Assembly (NCBI RefSeq): GCF_016863315.1
Contig: NZ_BOOQ01000032.1
Coordinates: forward strand, 117,158-181,157
Reading direction: 5' to 3'
Length of the DNA: 64,000 nt
Source of the DNA: Planotetraspora silvatica
GTDB lineage: Bacteria > Actinomycetota > Actinomycetes > Streptosporangiales > Streptosporangiaceae
Shown here: one piece after another, positions 63,294-64,000 of the stretch
How positions within the stretch are numbered: position 1 is the stretch's first letter
Layout of the letters: each line of letters begins with the position of its first letter
The notes under the pieces: model-generated
What the model saw: only the letters and a program-made list of their open reading frames with translations
What the model was told of the DNA's origin: nothing
Database searches by the model: none
Program-made: the position numbers and the translations under genes

Positions 63294-64000
63294 ATGCCGC
63301 TGCCCTGGAATCGACTACGAAACACCGCGCTCGCCACACTCACAGGCGTAGCCGCGACGAGTTCCCTCCTCCTCGTTCCCGCCGACGGCTGGGCCGCGGA
63401 CCATACGGCGCCGACCGTCGCCGTGTCACCGGCTCCGCGCGAGGCACGGCAGACCGTCACGCTCGCGACCGGCGAGCGGCTCGAAGTCCTGCACACCGGT
63501 CGCAAAGGCGCCTCGAAACCGAACGTGTGGATCGCCCCCAAGGCCGGGCAGACAACCGGGCGCTACGCCTTCACCTCCGCGAACGGCAGGCTACGGGTAC
63601 GGCCGCTGAACCAGCGTCAGGTCGTCGCCCCGACAGAAGTCTCCACGGGTGCCCGCACGGCTGCGCCCGCGGCGACCGGGGCGGCCAAGACGTACCCGGT
63701 GAAGCTCAGCATCGTCAACGGGGGCGCCGTCTCGTTCAAGATGTTCACCGTGTGGAACCGCCGCACCTCGACGGAATACGAGGTCAAGGACCAGCGCAAC
63801 AGCCCGAACGGCAGCGTGAACCTGCCGCCCGGCGACTACGTGTCCGTGGCGATGCACGATGACTTCCCGAAGCCGTCGTACTTGCTCGTGCGGACCTTCA
63901 CGGTGAAGAGCGCCGGTCTCACGGTGCGTTTCGACGAGAAGACGGCCAAGGAGACCGGCGTCAAAGTCGACGACGCGGCCACGAGCCGTAACGGCGGGTC
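63294..64000 (+). CDS. Secreted protein, N-terminal part (truncated by window edge)
   Basis: Opens at ATG 63294 (GGGGAG upstream), and a longer in-frame ATG exists at 63192; at least 235 residues to the edge without a stop. A Sec signal peptide (NTALATLTGVAATSSLLLVPA, cleavage near GWAAD) is followed by QTVTLATGERLEVL, a strand pattern seen at the N-terminus of actinomycete secreted subtilisin-like peptidases, and then by SVNLPPGDYVSVAM, which looks like a carbohydrate-binding or fibronectin-like fold. No catalytic residues are visible in the sequenced part. Family unknown. Confidence 0.65.
   Translation, partial: MPLPWNRLRNTALATLTGVAATSSLLLVPADGWAADHTAPTVAVSPAPREARQTVTLATGERLEVLHTGRKGASKPNVWIAPKAGQTTGRYAFTSANGRLRVRPLNQRQVVAPTEVSTGARTAAPAATGAAKTYPVKLSIVNGGAVSFKMFTVWNRRTSTEYEVKDQRNSPNGSVNLPPGDYVSVAMHDDFPKPSYLLVRTFTVKSAGLTVRFDEKTAKETGVKVDDAATSRNGG

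Overview
The window is high-GC actinobacterial chromosome, with frequent GTG/TTG starts, dense short-gap operons, SAM-IV and c-di-AMP riboswitches and TAG-type -10 boxes. The housekeeping gene content suggests a Streptosporangiales-like actinomycete (inference; no search was possible). All calls come from reading the sequence.

1-15 kb is core metabolism: an RDD membrane protein with a Q/G/Y-rich tail (cut by the left edge), an ArgA-type acetyltransferase, a c-di-AMP riboswitch driving an NlpC/P60 hydrolase, and a minus-strand run nadB-nadC fusion > coaX > class I lysyl-tRNA synthetase > class II lysyl-tRNA synthetase. Between nadBC and panC lies a 596-bp inverted array of a strict 53-bp repeat, and three more copies of the same repeat sit beside tilS. 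Then come panC, a DUF2520 dehydrogenase, a MidA-like methyltransferase and a P450.

15-28 kb holds a SAM-IV riboswitch ahead of a class V aminotransferase, an orphan nuoD, a DUF3180 protein, the folate genes folE-folP-folB-folK with ftsH, then hpt-tilS, a DUF2342 metalloprotease, dacB and ppa. 28-43 kb is mixed: a second NlpC/P60 protein, a membrane-anchored ECF sigma factor, a saccharopine-dehydrogenase-like enzyme, a lipoprotein, an ABC-F ATPase, two alpha/beta hydrolases, regulators, a broken DinB gene, a secreted protein and a DUF2278 protein.

43.4-55.3 kb is the standout accessory block. It is an FxSxx-COOH RiPP system whose 50-residue precursor (49758-49910, C-terminus FQSAL) is a short gene, easily missed. 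That gene heads a minus-strand run: fxsA > STAND ATPase with TPRs > MFS exporter > a membrane protein joining a KAP NTPase to a NACHT NTPase. Divergent from fxsA is an FxsT-like NB-ARC/TPR protein. Facing it is a second unit: a 59-residue peptide > FxsB-like radical SAM/SPASM maturase > HExxH peptide hydroxylase. A likely logic is peptide production and modification, export, and sensing by three STAND/KAP-type NTPases; the biological role is not shown by sequence.

55.3-64 kb carries small regulator/enzyme pairs (SDR/LysR, NmrA/HxlR), a methyltransferase, a HAD protein, a LUD protein divergent from an ECF41-type sigma factor across a 73-bp dyad, a tyrosine-recombinase C-terminal relic, a TmrB-like ATPase, and the start of a secreted protein cut by the right edge.
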